Below are positions 34,466 to 46,664 of a stretch of 64,000 nt of DNA, in pieces (position 1 is the stretch's first letter; each line of letters starts with the position of its first letter). Origin of the DNA: Doryteuthis pealeii (Eukaryota > Mollusca > Cephalopoda > Myopsida > Loliginidae). The notes under the pieces are model-generated. The model was not told the DNA's origin. It saw only the letters and a list, made by a program, of their open reading frames with translations, and did not search any database. The stretch covers positions 101,307,680 through 101,371,679 of the forward strand of contig CM042145.1 of NCBI GenBank assembly GCA_023376005.1, read 5' to 3'. The position numbers and the translations under genes are program-made.

Positions 34466-34990
34466 CCCACTTATGAGGGCTGGACACAAGGTCTCGTTTT
34501 TACGTGGGCACATAAAAATTGCGTTGATCTGGGGGGATGGTCCCCTGGGATCGACGCTATTAATTGTACTTTACTGGTCCAGAGACCGAAGCACACTGGA
34601 CCCCCAGCCGAGGCCGGGTATAGAAGGTAAGTCTCAAAGCATAGAATCTGGAACAGATACTACACTTTGATCCTCCCTTCTAATAAGACAATGAATAAAT
34701 TAGATAAGAGTAAGTATTTACTGACATCTCACCTTTTCAGTTGAACACAAAGTATGATTAACGTAGGGAGCCACGCACAAACGAAAGCTAATGCAGTGGC
34801 CAGTGTTAAAAAGTGCGTGTATCCCTTCAGCATTCCTCTGTTGAGGTGCCAGGGCACTGGGTAATAAACACAGCCCTGCCCCTTTAAATCGGGACAAGTA
34901 CTTAAGTGATGGTCCCCTTGGATCATACTGATATTATATATCTTACCTGTCCAATGGCACTGGACACAGGGCCTGAAGGCCAGGTAAGTA
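34466..34990. repeat. two related segments in intron 3
   Basis: 34535-34622 (GGATGGTCCCCTGGGATCGA ... CACTGGACCCCCAGCCGAGG) and 34905-34985 (TGATGGTCCCCTTGGATCAT ... CACTGGACACAGGGCCTGAA) are diverged copies of one GC-richer unit. Identity unknown. No RNA-gene fold could be confirmed by eye. Confidence 0.45.
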
Positions 34991-35404
34991 TGAATTAGAT
35001 AAGAGTATGCAACATGGCTTCTTGTTGATTATTATTTATTGTTAGAGACTTTCTCTCAATGAGGAACAAAATTTCATATCAAAATCTTCTCCTTTGTCTT
35101 ATAAGTATGCATACCAAATTTGATAGCTCTATATTAAACAGTTTTGACCATCTATCGAGGATAGACAAACTATTAATAATGATTGATTTAGATTAAAGTT
35201 ATTGGTATCCAATAAGCCATGTTGCTTTGTATCTATGTAAATGGCAAAACTAAAAAATGTCAATTTACAAAGAATGTAAGAAAAAAACAAGTTTTATATT
35301 AGATCAAACTGTGGATATTGTTGGTTTGGTTTCTTTGTTTAATGGCATATCAACCTTCATGGGTTATTTAATGCCAAAGCCATCCTTGTAGAAGAACAGT
35401 AATG

Positions 35405-35760
35405 ATATTATCTAACTCATAGCTAGAGAGATAAGGGGGTACATACCTTTCCCAAGGTTATTAGTCCAAAAAAGTAAATGTAAATAGCATGACTACAGCT
35501 CAAATTTGCTTACTATGATGTCATAGGCCTGCAGGTTAGGCACTATGCCATGTACTCCAACCCCCCAAGTTGTTGGAAGTAGCTATTATGGACAATGTTG
35601 CAAAGTTATCCTTGTAGAAGAACATAGCTGGGAGGGAGGGAAAGAAAGGGTTCATACCTTTCCCAAGGGTATTAGTCCAAAAGTGAACGTAATAGTGCGA
35701 CTAGAGTTAGAACTTGCTTACTACAATGTGACAGCCCAGTATGTTATCCACTACATGATG
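35405..35760 (-). mobile_element. two type 2 SINE copies, reversed
   Basis: Read on the minus strand, both contain TTACTTTTTTGGACTAATA or CACTTTTGGACTAATACCCT followed by CTTGGGAAAGGTATG, preceded by a tRNA-like head (TAGTAAGCAA(A/G)TT). They lie head to tail at about 35405-35560 and 35575-35760. Confidence 0.6.
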
Positions 35761-35851
35761 GGGATTTTCCCTTGTGGATATTGTTGTTCATCTTTATTTT
35801 ATCTTGATAGAATCTCCAAGCAAAAGTTTTTTAAAAAGATTGACATCTTAC

Positions 35852-35936
35852 CCTTCAACATGCAACCAAATACCATTAAGGGCACATATTTCTTGTAGTC
35901 TTTTTAAATTGTCAACATGTCCAACAACTGGAGTGC
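35852..35936 (-). CDS. PDXDC1: PDXDC1 exon 3
   Basis: 85 nt, acceptor TTTCTAG, donor GTAAGATG. Encodes (G)TPVVGHVDNLKRLQEICAL and NGIWLHVEG. Human: GTAAVGHTDKIGRLKELCEQ and YGIWLHVEG. In active decarboxylases this strand reads HVDA, with Asp binding the PLP ring nitrogen; here it is Glu, as in human PDXDC1. Confidence 0.96.
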
Positions 35937-36454
35937 CTAGAAAAAAACAAAAAAAGAAAAGAATATGAGTTGGGAAATTTTTCAATGAATGAAGTTATTA
36001 AAAGTTGTAGATACAATAGCAAGAAAAAAAAAATGATGAAATAAAAAATAAATACTGATTTAAAAAAATAATAAAATTACAAATACTAAAACATCATAGT
36101 TATAATTTTGATTGTTTTAATACATTATAATGAGATACTGAGCCTGCTTATCAACAATTAACCCTTAGAACCTGAGCAGTCAGTATTTTTGCAGCTACTT
36201 AGATGTACATAATCTGGGCAGTCTGAATTCCAACTGGGTAATCCCATTTTTAAAATGAAAAGTAAATTTGTCATTGCTTTGTTTTATCAGGCACAGTGTG
36301 CATGAGGTTAACCAAAAGTTCAAATGTTTGGGGAATTTAACCATGGGGAAATTTAACCAGGACCCCCCCCCCAAGTCCTGTTAAATAACTGATTAAAACA
36401 TTTTGCATTTAAAGCTATTCTTAAACCAGGAGAGATACTGTGCCTGCCTGTTAT

Positions 36455-36680
36455 CCATTAAAATCAGATATTAAGAATGCCTATCATCCACTAACATTAG
36501 ATATTGAGACTGCCTATCATCCGCTAACATTAGATATTGAGACTGCCTATCATCCGCTAACATTAGATATTGAGACTGCCTATCATCCGCTAGGATTATA
36601 TACTGAGACTGCCTATCATCCATTAAGATCATATACTGAGACTGTCTATCATCCACTAAGGTGAGATACCGAGATTGCCT
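36455..36680. repeat. 33-bp minisatellite, ~6 units
   Basis: Tandem units of ATTAGATATTGAGACTGCCT plus ATCATCCGCTAAC in intron 2, degenerate toward the edges. Because 33 is a multiple of three, open frames run through it on both strands. They are not genes. Copy in B at about 55150-55375. Confidence 0.9.
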
Positions 36681-36997
36681 ATCCCCCATTAAAATAAATT
36701 GTATACATTCTATTAAGTCTTAGCTATTTTATTTTTTACTGAAAGTTCCTATCATCTGATCAAAATTTGATCAAAAGTTGTTTTTTTAGCATTTACTATT
36801 TTTATCAATTTATGGTCTTGAAAGGAGATGTTAGGGATATAATAATAAGTAGTTTAAATGTGTTATCTAACCCCATGATCCCCAGGACATCTAACAATCT
36901 AACCAAACAATTAATCTGTCATGACTCTAGAATTAAAGAAGGACTTGGATTTGTATGTCAAAATTGTAATTAGTATAAAAATAGACAGGACACTCAC

Positions 36998-37076
36998 CAG
37001 CATAACCTACCAAGAGGACAGGAGTTTTAGCAGCAGCAATATCATCTTGTATCAACTTCTCCAGCATAGCTACATC
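36998..37076 (-). CDS. PDXDC1: PDXDC1 exon 2
   Basis: 79 nt, acceptor CTTTTTAG, donor GTGAGTG. Encodes DVAMLEKLIQDDIAAAKTPV then LLVGYAG, matching human DVAFLEKLIKDDIERGRLPL and LLVANAGT of the large PLP domain. Confidence 0.96.
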
Positions 37077-37621
37077 CTAAAAAGATTTTAAAATACATTG
37101 TATCAAATACACAAATGAAAATAGACAAAGATTTTAATAAATTTGAACCAGCCTAACAATATATATATAAAAAGATTGCTTTTAATTTTCAGAGAAAATA
37201 AGATGAATGCCATTTTCAGCCAATATTGGTGATTAAACCATGAAAATAAAAACAAAATTCAAGTCATCATAAAAATGTAATAAAATAAAAGAGCAATTTT
37301 TAATCATTAAATTAATTAAAAGAATATGTTCCCAAATTCTACAAAAAAAGTGATCAGCTGTGTTATTTCACAAAAATGTATAAGGTGTTTTCTAAAATTC
37401 ACTCTTGTATTTAAGAACAAATCAGAGAAATGGTGATAAAAAGGTTTAAAAACTTGGCAGAACGAAACTTGGAATTTTAACTGGAAAATAAATAAGAAAG
37501 TGCCTATCACCAAGTTACACTAATGTGGCTGCCAGAGATTTTAATTTCATGCATAAATATAAACACTCAGTCATATAATGGTTGGAAAACTGAAACCTAT
37601 CTGACTAAAATGGGTTAATAT

Positions 37622-38045
37622 TCTTTTTGTTTTGTCTTGTTTTACAGCATATCAACCTCAGTGGGTCATTTAATGCCGATAAAGTTTTGAAATAAATCAA
37701 TTCTTAATGGATAATACAATTTTGTTTATAAATACATTTTTCTATTTAACCCTTAGATGGGACCCTAACAGGTACTACCACTCCGGGTCAGAGTGGACCA
37801 GGGAGCAATGGTGATGAAGGGGTGCTCCACATTCCCCAAACCTCCAAAACTGGAACCTCACCATCAGATAGGGTTTAACGTCATTCCCAGGACATGTAGA
37901 CCCACCGCCTTCTAGCACCCATATGATAAAAAGGGGTTGGGGCTTGTCATAAGGGCAATAGGGTTGGGAAAATCATATAGGTGCTAGGGCTTGACGTGAC
38001 CAGCCGATTGATCGGAGGGGGCCTCTCCGACCGCCCGTCTAGCCC
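37622..38045 (+). repeat. dispersed repeat R
   Basis: Copy of the 13822-14445 family in intron 1. It begins near TTTGTCTTGTTTTACAGCAT and includes GGGACCCTAACAGGTACTAC and CGACCGCCCGTCTAGCC at its end. Confidence 0.75.
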
Positions 38046-38679
38046 AAGATAGTAATATTCTTTAAATAATAAAATATCCTTATGATATTTCATCAAATAA
38101 TAAATCTGAGAATAAACTATCTTGATCCTCTGGTAATAAAATCTGTTGATTCTCTTCTATAACAACTCCATTCAATGTTTTTATAGTATTCTTTTTCATA
38201 TTCACCTCAGTCCCTTAAATGACTCATGGGGTGTAATTGCTTTAATAATAAGATTGCTCGTCTGGGTTGGATCCTGTAGGCTGAAAATTAGCCTACAAGG
38301 ATAACTTGACTTATGGGATCAACATGAGACATGTGATATTGACATCTGAGGTCACTAGAGGTCACCAAAGGTCAATATAGAATCAACACTAAAACTCTTC
38401 TTTTTGCATTTTATCTGAATACTGTTTGTGATGTGGTGACTGACACCAACCTGGGCAATCTGGATGTATCAAGCATCTGCAAAAACTTGCAGCAGATATA
38501 CGATACTGAGGTCAGACACCTGTAGAAACTTTGAATGTCAGTTGGAAGGTTATAGGTCATCCCTTTCAGCATGGGAATTTGGTTGGGTGACAGATATCAC
38601 ATGTTAAGAGAGGTTAGGTTTGGGATTTAATTGGATTCTAAAAGTCAGTTAGGGGTCCAGATTCAAAGGAAAGCAGTTA

Positions 38680-39109
38680 CAGCTTAAATCAAACTTAACA
38701 GACCTAAATTCCACCATTGTATGTCACCTTGCCGAAAGAAGAAAAAAATTTTTTAAATCAGGGAATTAACGGAATTTAATGAAATTTTCAATGTTGATAT
38801 ATTAATGAATATAATGCACCAGTTATTTTATTTAAAACCTTTTACATTTTTTCAGGTCAGTTAACTTTGAACCACATATCTTTGAGGCGTAACACAGATT
38901 CTCAGATACGTGGTTCAAAGTTAACTGACCTGAAAAAATGTAAAAAAATTTTAAATAAAATAACTGGTGCATTATATCTTTTATTCATTATTCCAACACT
39001 GAAAATTTAATTAAATTTGGTTAATTCCCTGATTTTTGGTATTTATTTTCTTTCAGCGGGGTGACATACGATGGTGGAATTCAGGTCTGTTAAGTTCGAT
39101 TTAACCCTG
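38680..39109. mobile_element. foldback element with TTA flanks (PIF/Harbinger-like?)
   Basis: 430 bp almost wholly palindromic: outer arms CAGCTTAAATC.AACTTAACAGACC mirrored at the right end, inner arms CAGGTCAGTTAACTTTGAAC mirrored by GTTCAAAGTTAACTGACCTG. TTA occurs on both sides (38677-38679, 39110-39112), which would fit PIF/Harbinger. Termini were judged by eye. Confidence 0.55.
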
Positions 39110-39372
39110 TTACATAAGTGAGGATTAGCATTTAGACCCCACCCCACCCACATAGGAGTCTCCTAAACTTACAGGGGCTACTGTGAAATGATTGTTAAAA
39201 AGTTTCTCCTTCCTTTGAATTTATGCTGTAGAACCATGGTTCCCAACCTTTTTTTTTTAACCATGACCTACCTAAGCATCTCTAAAATCCTGATAACACC
39301 CCCCCCCCACCATGACATAATTCTTATTATTCAAAAACATTTTAATAAATCAAATAGCAACAAGATAATTAC

Positions 39373-39441
39373 CATTTTACTGCTAGCTCCAAACATAGTA
39401 TTGCAAGGAACCATACTGATACAGGACATAGGCAGACCAAG
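39373..39441 (-). CDS. PDXDC1: PDXDC1 exon 1 of this window (not the true first exon)
   Basis: 69 nt, phase 0 at both ends, acceptor GTTTTCAG, donor GTAATTATC. Encodes LGLPMSCISMVPCNTMFGAS then SKM. Human: LGLPVSCVCVVPCNTMFGSQ. The protein should have roughly 200 more residues upstream; those exons are not in the window. Copy B stops before this exon, so it occurs only once here. Confidence 0.95.
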
Positions 39442-39944
39442 CTGAAAACAAAATAAAAACAATTCTTTTAATAATCAATCTTAAGGAGAACAAAAAAAAA
39501 AAAGCACAAGAAATAATTAATGTTTTAAAAAAAAATGATTTTAAGATAATCAGTTCTGAAAATCATTTTTGTTTTAAATAGTTATATAAAATTCTACTTA
39601 ATGTCCAACAAAATATTAATTATCATTTTGAATAAATGCTCCTTACTAAATTTTAGGGTGTTGTCAGTGATGTAATTTGTTTTGATCATTGGGATTCTTT
39701 CAGATCTTTAACATTATACTCCCCTCGCCAAGCCAACTCTATCAAAGATGATCGGTCTCTGATACACCCTCTTATTTTGAAACACTAGAAGACACTGGCT
39801 GTGGGTGATTTTTGGACAAGAGTATACCACTCTACTATGCATTTGATTGGATGCTGCAAACAACCAATCAAATGTGTAAAAATTAATAATGGTTCACAAT
39901 GCTTTATCTGAAAACAAAAATAAAAGATCCTACTAATATTATTA

Positions 39945-40440
39945 TGGTTGGTTGGTTTAATGGCATATCAACCCTTATGGTTTATTTAATGCCAAATATT
40001 TTTTTTTTTTAAAATATATATGATTTGTTTATAGAAATAATTTTCATTAACTTCGTGTGTATTAATAAATACTGGTGGTTGACTCTCAGTCACCGCCCTC
40101 TTGAACCCATATGATAAAAAGGATTTGGCGTTTGCCATGAGAGCAATTTGAAGGATACAGTTGGGACAATCATATAGGTGCTAGGGATTGACGACCAGTT
40201 GATTGATTGGATGGGGCCTTTCTGACAGCCTTTTTAGTCCAAGTAAGGGCCAAAATGGAGTATTACAGGTCACAAACCATTTAGTATCCAGGTTACAGAC
40301 TGCTCAGCCACCACAATTCTTTCCTCAGACATTACTGATTATCCATTGCCAACAAGTGGCCCTATTGGGGGGGGGTAGGTCTTATCCCTCTGCAGAGGTG
40401 CAGTCAGCATATTCTACAACCCCAGCCAACAGGGCAGTAA
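39945..40440 (+). repeat. dispersed repeat R, diverged copy
   Basis: Starts TTGGTTTAATGGCATATCAA and includes GGGACAATCATATAGGTGCT and TCTGCAGAGGTGCAGTCAG. The middle third (GGTACTACCAC block) is deleted. Confidence 0.7.
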
Positions 40441-40533
40441 TATTACGAGTGTGAAAACAAAAAACAATGACAACAAATATGTTGAGAGAGAGAGAGAGAG
40501 AGAGAGAAAGACTAAAGAATGATTTGGGGATAA

Positions 40534-40727
40534 ATAATTTTGATATTTTGGACTGTTGTTCTCATCTTTATTGTGGTATGTATCAACACAATCATCAGGC
40601 TTTGTTTAGGTGCTTTTTTTTAATTACCTTAAAAACACCAAAACAAGGCCCAAGGTTACAGTGAACATTGTTTTTATACATACCACAATAAAGATGAAGA
40701 CAACAGTCCGAAATATCAAAATTATTC
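40534..40727. mobile_element. foldback element 4
   Basis: AATTTTGATATTTTGGACTG and CATCTTTATTGTGGTATGTA on the left are mirrored by CATACCACAATAAAGATG and CAGTCCGAAATATCAAAATT on the right. Same arm family as elements 1 and 2. Confidence 0.7.
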
Positions 40728-41051
40728 ATATTAAACCTCATCTCATAAATACAGACAAATATAATGATTTGGGGTTTCTGCCAATTATTGGATTCATATT
40801 TAACCCCTTAGTTAACCCCTTTAAGCCGTGAGTTGCTGAGCTTAAATTTACCCTCTGATGTTTGAGGATGATCTCAATATAGGAGAAAATAAAAGTACCA
40901 CTGGTATACCAATATAATAGGCTCAAATGTTTAAGAGGATCTTTTGTGTTTAACCCAAAGAAAAAGTGGATACAAATTCATTTGACTAATTTCACTAAGA
41001 GTTTATCCTTTACAATTTTCAAGCAATGTTTCTATCCTCATTGCTGTAGAC

Positions 41052-41591
41052 CAGGGATCACCAAACTTTTTTCAAGGTGGGCCAGATAATTGAAAAAATA
41101 ATGAGTGCTGGCGACATTATTATTATGTTCAATATGTGCTAGCTAGAACGAAAGCTCTGAGAAAAAGATGTAATACAAAATTTATCTTCCCATGTTATAT
41201 TCATGGATGAGTGGTGTAAGATGCACAAAAACAAATTTAACCAACATTTTTATTTTCAAAACATTATCAAATGAATGCAACATTAGCAGAAAGGTTTAGT
41301 GAGATTTGTGAAACTGAAGTTTGCCTTTCAAGATATCGTTAATATTTTGTTTGGAATTGCTACATCCAATCAAGAGAATTACTTTCAAATGTTTATCAGT
41401 CAATTTGGGTTGATTCCGTAGTCAAGTCCATGAAGATTTAGTAAGCTTAACATGATATTTAGATTCAAATAGTATCAGAACGTCTCGCATTCCGTACATT
41501 TTAACAAATAAATTCAAGTACTGTCGGTGGTCCTGATAAAATGCCTTCAAGGGCTGGATCCAGCCTGTGGGCCATAGTTTGGTGACCCCTG
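41052..41591. mobile_element. non-autonomous hAT element
   Basis: 540 bp flanked by the 8-bp duplication CTGTAGAC (41044-41051 and 41592-41599). Termini CAGGGATCACCAAACT and AGTTTGGTGACCCCTG match at 15 of 16 positions. The interior has no transposase frame. CAG...CTG ends plus an 8-bp duplication are diagnostic of hAT. Confidence 0.88.
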
Positions 41592-42417
41592 CTGTAGACT
41601 AACAAATTAGCAGATAAATAAGAAAAAAATGAACCTGTGTGCAAAGATGTTGACCCAAACCAACAGGGGATGCTGAACTGAGGTATATAACGGGTGGCCG
41701 ATAACTTAAAATTGGTTGACATTATTGATTTTTTTCTTATGCATTTCTGCGATTGCCTGGGTAACAAATTCTTTTATTAACACTAATTTTGTAGTTAGGG
41801 AAGCTCTAGAACTTATTCTTACAGACAAAAATAGTTACAAGAAAAGTCGCCATTTCTTCACACCACTGCAAACCAAATTTGGAGGTTAAAAAAAGGAACA
41901 ATAGTCCGGCGCATTTTTTGAATTGGAAAGCTCAATTTTAGGATTGTTACATTAACACATAGTTGCACATGTGGCAAAAAATGTCAGAAATTGAAGGAGT
42001 GGGTGACAATCTTACTTTTTTCTGGTGATTTGAACATGGAATACCCGTGGCTTATGTTCATTAAGAATTGGAGCAGAAGGACTCAATGTTTAATAAATAG
42101 TAAAGGACTTTATTTGAATAGACTTGGTTCTATGTGAAAGATAGTGACTTTAAGAATTTGTTTCCCATCATACAGGCTACAAAATGCAAGGAAAATTTTG
42201 GTACACGCTATACAGGAAATTTGGTAGGCAAAGATTAATGTGACTCTTTAATGAACACTGTTTCATTGTGGCTTAATTTTTAATAAACTAATGAATTTAT
42301 CATTACTTTAGTTTTTCCCACTTTGAATATTAAATAGATTTTTGGTTTGATAGAATGTGGAATTCCAGTTCCCTAATAAAATGGAAGTTTTGAAAGCAAA
42401 AAAAGTGCCAAGTTTAC

Positions 42418-42533
42418 CTGAGAGCTCTACAGACCAGCTAGGCCCTCCATTTCTATTAATGCAAGTTTTCCACATTCCATCACAATATTTTTGGAAAGGT
42501 TTCGCTGAGACCAACAGTAGCTCCAGTAATCAC
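42418..42533 (-). pseudogene. copy B of PDXDC1 exon 12
   Basis: 116 rather than 113 nt, with indels in CTCCTAAACC, GATTTTCAC, the T run of GGTTTTCGC and GACACAGTAGC. Frame broken. Confidence 0.8.
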
Positions 42534-44852
42534 CTAAAATTTTAAAAATAGATAAAAACCAAAAAAACAACAAATTAAATTACTAGAATTTAGATTAGCT
42601 GTCTAATTAATATAACTATTAATAATAATTATAATATTTAACTGGACAAATGAATTTATCTTCATTTCTATGAAATATGAAGTGTATGAAATATACTTAT
42701 AATCAATGTCGCATTCCATTTTTCAGCTTAGAACAAACAATTTTTTTTTCTAGAAGTCACCATCATTCTTAAAAAAAAAAAGAAAAAAAAAAAAGAAAAA
42801 AAGTACAAATGTACCTCCAAACAATACAAAAATAATTAAAAATTTGTATATTGTAATCATTATCATCAGGTTTGCGCCAATACATGGACCTCCATCCGTC
42901 CCTATCAATCATGCGCTCCTGGTAGGTCCTTTTACAGACACCGGATGCAGTGCACAGAGTTGCCCATGTTAGGTTTGTACTGGCCGACCCCACTGTGTGT
43001 CTATGTGCAGTGCCCCATAGCGTAACTCCTTATGAAGCTCACTTCCTTCTCACGCGTGTACAGCATGTCTTGTTCCTCTAATCGAATGGTTATCGTGATA
43101 GGAGGCAAGTAGCATGGCGTTGCTCTTCTTTTGTAGGGTGCATGCTTCAGGTTAGTTCAAGAGCAGCACTAGCATCTTTGTACAATTCCCATCTAAGTTT
43201 TAGAGTTAGAGTCTTGTATAATCAAAGTTAAAAAATTGAGATAGATAAATAGTGGCCATTTTTATTGAACAAAATATACCTCCAATTTAATTCATTGAAT
43301 TGTAATATTGTACAATCAATTTTTAAAATTTACAGATAGAACAATGATCGGCCATTCTTATCATACAAAACAATAGGATATATTATTTGAAATTTATCTG
43401 AACTGTTGTCCTCATCTTTATTTGTGAGCTAAAAACACAACTATTTCTGCTGTATGTCCTCCCAGCCTTTTCAAGATCGTTCCCTGTTATCCAAGACTAG
43501 CAAAAACAAGCCCAGAGGATATAGCATAGAAACGTGTTGTTTTTACATACGCACAATAAAGATGAGAACAATAGTCCAAAAATCCAAAATCAATACACAT
43601 CAAGCGTATTCCAAAACAATTCAGACAAAGTAAAGATATTATTTAATCTAAATTACAACAACCAGACAAATTCAGCAAACAATGCATGGATATGCGGAAC
43701 ACGACATATGTTTCGACCTATTAGGTCACATTGGCGCGTGTACAGTGATCACCCACCATTGTTGTTTGCTGAATTTACGGTCATGCTGATTGTATAATAT
43801 TTCCTCTATAACATATATCTGGATATTATTCTTCATAAACACACCTATGTTCCTAAATAGTTGTACATGGATTACTAATTTCATAGAGTACATGTATACA
43901 ACTATTATGGGATAAATATATTCACCATATAATTTTTTGCAGTTGTCTCGTCTTTTGGAAGTAAACTCCTAAATGATATCAATATTTTCAATTTGTGTCA
44001 ATATCAAATGAATTAAAAAGGAAAGAGTTATGGAAAACCAAGATTCACAAAAAGACTATTTGCTGGGGACTAATGATTAAACAAAAATTTGAGACTGATA
44101 GTTAAGCTCTTAATTTATTTGATTGTTTTTATGGTTCTAGCAGAATAGTAGTAAAAGATAATTTATCATTAGTAACAGGTAATCTGAACATTAGCTACAT
44201 AAATGAGGTACCTCCCCTTGTTTCTTTCACTTTGAGGAGCGTCGTGTGTTTTGGGTCGGCATTTTCTTATCAGCGTAATCAATGCAAATTGCAGTTTTTA
44301 ACACAAAAGAATATCATAAAATGGTTTTAATATAATTAAGTTCATTTCAAATAATGCACAAGCACAATTAAGAACACATTTATGTATTTGTGTAAAACAT
44401 TCAAGTTGTATATGATTCGAACAAATTCGTATTTTCCAGTGTAGATTTACGGTGAAATGAAAATAGCTGACACAAAACAGATGGTTTTCCTCAAAGTGAA
44501 AAGAAACAAGAGGAGGTTATCTCATTTATGTAGCTAATGTTCAGATACCCAAGAATACATATAAAAAGCATTACATTTCATAGAAAATACCCGAAACCTT
44601 TGAGACGTTAGAGTTAGTTTTTAGGGTTAAGGCTATTTGTAATTTTTCGTAATCTATATGCTATTTAATCATAAAATGTGATTCTATGATATATCTCTTT
44701 CACATATTCTTATTGGTTGTTTTTATATCTTGAAAGACTGACTTGTTATTTATGATAATATAAGGATTTAAAAAAATATATTCTTCTTTAAAAATATTGT
44801 TACAATCAATAAAAATGTTGAAGATGAAAATAAATGAAAATGGTTTACTTAC

Positions 44853-44906
44853 AAATTTGTGGCTGCAAAGAGCTTACAAAGTATTCATGTCTTCCTCTGT
44901 GGTCCC
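44853..44906 (-). pseudogene. copy B of PDXDC1 exon 11
   Basis: Resembles 26339-26391, with an extra A next to the donor, one A lost from ATTCAATG, a G for C in TGCCTGC, and a G inserted in the acceptor (CCGTAAAA for CCTAAAA), which destroys the splice AG. Confidence 0.8.
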
Positions 44907-46558
44907 GTAAAACTAAAATAAACCATTTCATTAGAACATCTTTAAGAACACTCATTACAAATTAAATAGTAGCCATTTTTTTTTTTTAAAGCAACATAGA
45001 TGATATTTTTAAAAAACAGTTTTTTTCCTTTTATTCAAAAGTAATATTATATCAAACCATTAATTAATTTTGACTACTATTCAGAAACATAGGCTTTTAA
45101 TTTTTTGCATTAGGCTCCCAGAAAATTTATTTGAATTAGATAACAATTTGATGCAATAAAATTTCGCCAGATTTCTCTTCTAGTCATCTTACTGTTTGGT
45201 TTATGAACACAATTTTGTGATGGTATTTTAAATTATAATAAAGCTCAACAAGAACTTAATTTTTTTTTTTTCCTGCCATTGATCAATGCTGGAAACCAAT
45301 TGGTTGGAAGGCAGTGGTGTAATGTTTAGAGGCGAAAAATGGACTCATTGAACCTGAGTTCAAATTCTGGACGAAAGCAACCAGTTCAACATAACACTAA
45401 ATATCCTTGGAAAAGTATAAATCAACATACTTTCCAGCTTTGGTTAAAAATAGTAGGGTAGATCTGGCTCTTAACTTTGGTTAGGCCAACCATTCTATGA
45501 GAAAGAAAACTCTGATTCAAACCTGTTAAACTCTGCTTGGTTACTGGTCACTACTATGAATAGGCTCAGTCCTAATTGTGATCTAATTAACAAACAAAAA
45601 TATGCCTAAGTGATGTGATTGGTTCATTGATCTTCAATGTGACCATTGCAAAAAAGTGTTTAACCTAAGATGCTGTAAAGACTGAAAGGCCAAATAACAC
45701 AAGTGAACCTTAGAAATTGCTAAAGGAAGTGGCAAAAACTGTCCTCCTTTCTATTGGGGTCTTTTATTAGTGTAATTTACAGCAATTAAAAAAAATAAAA
45801 ATAAAAAAAATGAGTGAAAGTAATATTGGTTATAAAAAAAACTTACAGGACTTGTGTTTTGAAGTGTCTAAAAATCAATACTACAAGAAATGCAATTTTT
45901 TATTAATTTAAAACATGTGTATGAATAACATGAAGAAATAATTACTTTAGGTATAAAAATACTTTATCTTTAAATCTTATTGGCTTATTTATTGCATCTT
46001 AATTGGGTTAACAATCTATGATAGTGAGGAACAAAAATCAAAGAGAATACAATAAAGAATAAGTCTCACAGGGAGCACAAAAATTCCCCTGTCCCCCCTC
46101 CCTTTTTCCCCCTCTTTGGGAAAAAAAAACGTTTGTTAAACATAATCACCAAATTAAGCTACTAAGAGTTTTTGGTTTTAAACAAGCCCAATCAAACTTT
46201 TTTAACAAAGTTTCACTTGTAGGCAAAGGAAATGCAAGTTTGGATATCACAGACAGATTAATCCTTTATTATTCTTTAATCAGTATTGTTCCTTGGTTAT
46301 TAGAGATTGAATAACACAGTTTTAATAAAAAGTAGCTAAAATTAAAAGAATGAAAAGATAATAACTTGTTGTCATATATGTACCTAAATACGAGAATGGA
46401 ATCTTTGTCTTTTTTTTTCCCAAAAATAATGGCTAAGTGAAAAATTAACTGTAAATCTTTCTAAGGAAAAAATGTTTCAATTGCAATTAAATCACTAATG
46501 TAAAGGTCCTTGTTTTCGTAAGATATGAATCGCCAATGCAAAAAAGACTAACAGTTAC

Positions 46559-46664
46559 CTGTTGCAAATTCAAGGGAGAGAACCGTAAACAAACTCCTTC
46601 TCTGTCAAACATACTGCTTTCAAATCAATTAACTTTTGGTTCTCTCGTAATATAAATCTGCTAA
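46559..46664 (-). pseudogene. copy B of PDXDC1 exon 10
   Basis: Resembles 27983-28088 with scattered indels (CTTGTGCA to CTGTTGCA, GGGGAG to GGGAG, an altered AACATTAACTGC) that break the RFSPL-encoding frame. Confidence 0.75.

Larger units (their letters stand above)
14900..39441 (-). other. PDXDC1: PDXDC1 gene, 17 exons in window, N-terminus absent
   Basis: PDXDC1 belongs to the group II PLP-dependent decarboxylase superfamily. Its biochemical role is poorly known; human genetics links it to lipid traits. Seventeen GT/AG exons total 2598 coding nt with continuous phase, giving 865 residues: about 270 from the PLP-type domain, then the PDXDC1-specific middle and coiled-coil part, then a repeat tail. 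Landmarks from recall of human PDXDC1 are SC..VPCNTMFG, GIWLHVEG, LPLW.SLQ.LG, G.CLRFSPL, GT..ED, EN.E.R..KGI.EA and LRQ.P.VGS.LNW.SP. Each lies in a separate, correctly ordered exon. Exons upstream of LGLPMSC are not found in 39442-41696, where copy B starts. Confidence 0.93.
39442..41043. other. single-copy intron sequence upstream of exon 1
   Basis: No further PDXDC1 exon recognised. Contains repeat R (39945-40440), (GA)n at 40484-40507, and foldback element 4 (40534-40727). Confidence 0.6.

Noticed and set aside
34413..34926. Plus- and minus-strand frames of 85 and 65 residues in intron 3
   Set aside because: They overlap a diverged non-coding repeat pair and show no recognisable domain; copy B breaks them at once.
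36440..36689. Frames encoding an 11-residue tandem repeat on both strands
   Set aside because: Produced by a 33-bp minisatellite inside intron 2; no splice sites and no start context.
41501..41767. 88-residue minus-strand frame
   Set aside because: Its core is the terminal inverted repeat of the hAT element (GGTGACCCCTG reading outward) and it stops in unrelated flank.
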